A stretch of 64,000 bases of DNA from Phoebastria nigripes. Its lineage: Eukaryota > Chordata > Aves > Procellariiformes > Diomedeidae. The stretch covers positions 256,373-320,372 of the forward strand of contig JAYKAV010001831.1 in the NCBI GenBank assembly GCA_035582835.1, written 5' to 3'. Each line of letters starts with the position of its first letter. Position 1 is the stretch's first letter. A program made the position numbers and the translations under genes. Positions 62,301 through 64,000 of the stretch are shown here, in pieces. The notes under the pieces were generated by a model that saw nothing but the letters and a program-made list of their open reading frames with translations, did no database searches and was not told where the DNA came from.

Positions 62301-63500
62301 AACCATTTATTGGGGTTTTTGGTTTTGTTTGTTGGTTTGTTTTTTCTGTATGGTCTTTTTAACTTAGTACAGGGAGGAGATTATGAGTTTCAGATAAGTT
62401 AATTTAAGACAGTTGGGTTCTGGGGTACCAAAACAGTTACGAATTTCAATGCTTCCTCCATTCCTGGTATTTAATTCTTCAGGCCTTAGAAAATCACAGC
62501 AAGGTTTTTTCACTTCAGGTTTCCTAATCCCTAAAACAGGCTTCTAGATTCTTGTCCCAGGAATGTGGTGAGAGCTCTCATTATTAAAATACGTGATATT
62601 TCCTTCTTTATTACTGTCATGTCACAGGTGAGGTTTTGCTTTAAAATAAATATCCGTTGAGGAATTGTTTTTGAATGTGGTTTCCTAAGAAGACAAAGCT
62701 CATGTGATGGTGCTTGCTGCATGTGTGTGCCTGCCTGTGTGCCCTACTAGCAATAACTTTTGACTCTTGTCCAACTTCAACATCTCTTAGCGCTCTCCTG
62801 AAAAACAAGTTCACTCCGTGCTAGATACCAAAGAATCAGTGCAGGACACAAATCCGTGTTTTACAGAAAAGCAAGTTTTACTCGTTCAGCTGCTTGTGGA
62901 ACCACTTGTTTCTTATGTAACATATGGGTTTAATTTGTTTCTTTTCCAAGTTGGGAAAGATTGTTCTTTTTAAACTGATTCTTGCATGACTTTGTCTTGG
63001 TCCAGGCTGGATTGTTTTGATGGGGAGTTGTGAGATGGCAGATTTAAGTTCTCATACAGGTGTGCAAGCCAGGAGATCTGGCCCGGTTTTTATATAGACT
63101 TCGTATGATTGCTATTCCCAGTTTTCCTGTATGATGTGACTTGAAAGTGTGGACGCTTGTCTGATGTTAGTGACCATATCACCTATTCTTTGGTTCTTTT
63201 GATTTCAAAGAGGTATTTCAGATTTTCTGCAATTTATTTCAGGATGCGTTAGTTGATACCGTGAGCATGATTCTCTATTGTCTCCAGCATGACCAGCAAG
63301 CCACTGACATTTCCATCCTTTGCAAGCCCAGTTATCCAGCCATACCTGCTGCCAAGCTTCAACTGAAAGCTGAACAGAGGAGAGACGCATTTTTCCTTTG
63401 AACTACGTTTACCTTCCCTTTTTTAGTTCAACATATCCCCTGCATCAGTCCTGGGGAAGCTAAGGGAGTTCTGCCGCTCTCTGGTTATCCTACATAATCG
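59380..63500. other. AT-rich noncoding block, no gene recognised
   Basis: Unique AT-rich DNA with a T/G tract at 62311-62346. Frames of 60-90 codons on both strands have no recognisable features. Confidence 0.6.
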
Positions 63501-63519
63501 TTACTTACCGTTTTATCTC

Positions 63520-63720
63520 TCGTTTTGTAACGGCTTTACCCCAGACACCCTGGTCTTCCACCTCGACAAGGGTAGTATTTCCTGCGTCCCCCTGCCTTCC
63601 CTGGGGGCTCTGCAGCGGCCCCAGGGGGTCTCTGCGGCAGCAGCCAGGCAGGCTGCAATGTGCCTCCTCTCCCGTGCTCCGCCTCCTAACCTGTGTTTTG
63701 TCACCTGTCTGGCGCAGCTG
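63520..63720. other. GC-rich, moderately CpG-containing patch
   Basis: About 200 bases of clearly elevated GC with roughly nine CpG sites (ctcgac, gcgtcc, agcggcc, tgcggc, cccgtg, tccgcc, ggcgcag). It ends in a pyrimidine/AG acceptor-like motif, CTGTCTGGCGCAG, at 63705-63717. It is too small to call a CpG-island promoter with confidence. A 63-codon minus frame over it is not recognised. Confidence 0.3.
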
Positions 63721-64000
63721 ATGGACTTTCCTTAAAAAAGAAGTGTTTGTATCATTATGTGGATGCTATTTTAATCCACTACCTAAAATAGAAAGGACTG
63801 ATCTTTTGGAGTTAGGTTTTTACCTTCCCAAAAATAAATTCTAACCAAAGAATATTTCTTTAATTAAAAACATATAGCTTTATACTTGCTACACTGTCAG
63901 TGAAAAATAGGAGTAGGACTTTCAGACTGCATTTAGTACTGTCCCGAAACTTTTATTCACTAAATTGCCAAATAGTAGGTGTTCAATCATTTCTTTTGAT

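Noticed and set aside
1..64000. tRNA, snRNA, 5S, Y RNA or familiar microRNA genes
   Set aside because: I looked for B-box-like GGTTCRANNCC motifs, known snRNA starts and common microRNA seeds (let-7, miR-1, -7, -9, -30, -33, -101, -124, -128). Only partial seed-like words without hairpin context were found.
1..64000. CRISPR arrays, operons, phage or plasmid modules
   Set aside because: No regularly spaced repeats, no ribosome-binding-site-led ORF series and no long ORFs. The sequence is clearly vertebrate.

Overview
This 64 kb window is vertebrate nuclear DNA, most probably from a bird. The positive evidence is a decayed 5'-truncated CR1 LINE (about 45.4-45.86 kb, + strand). The rest fits: AT-rich unique sequence, few recognisable transposons, low CpG, scattered homopolymer and G/T- or A/C-rich simple tracts, and very short ORFs. 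There are no bacterial operons, ribosome-binding sites, rRNA, tRNA or CRISPR arrays. A reptile is not strictly excluded, but the low repeat load favours a bird.

No protein-coding gene can be named. The longest open frames are about 130-160 codons; they sit in GC-richer or repeat-derived patches and resemble no family I recognise. Isolated splice-like motifs with short open frames occur near 2.09, 11.38-11.50, 17.05-17.25, 38.27-38.39, 47.39, 55.10-55.17 and 58.37-58.54 kb. They do not chain into a transcript on either strand, so the window is either a gene desert or the inside of a very large intron. These segments are listed only as low-confidence candidate exons.

Layout: 1-9.3 kb is AT-rich noncoding DNA with a perfect 9-bp hairpin (1.16 kb) and a 21-bp-period repeat (3.81 kb). 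9.3-21 kb holds three stretches that look like conserved noncoding elements (9.35, 18.8 and 20.5 kb), a CpG-enriched open frame (17.05-17.25 kb) and an assembly gap (11.665 kb). 21-45 kb is mostly featureless AT-rich DNA with simple repeats, a 22-bp tandem duplication (40.34 kb), a 10-bp hairpin (29.22 kb) and a single N (30.749 kb). 45.0-47.6 kb contains poly-T tracts and the CR1. 47.6-55.6 kb is AT-rich, with a long poly-A tract (49.44 kb), a single N (48.898 kb) and A/C-rich sequence (51.54 kb). 55.7-59.3 kb contains GC-rich patches and a TAATTA-rich palindrome (56.5 kb). 59.3-64 kb is AT-rich again and has a GC-rich patch at 63.5-63.72 kb.

I found no convincing new multi-gene system. The best leads are the CpG-enriched open frame near 17.1 kb, the open segment ending at a consensus donor near 38.3 kb, the candidate exon at 11.4 kb, and the homeodomain-motif-rich noncoding stretches.
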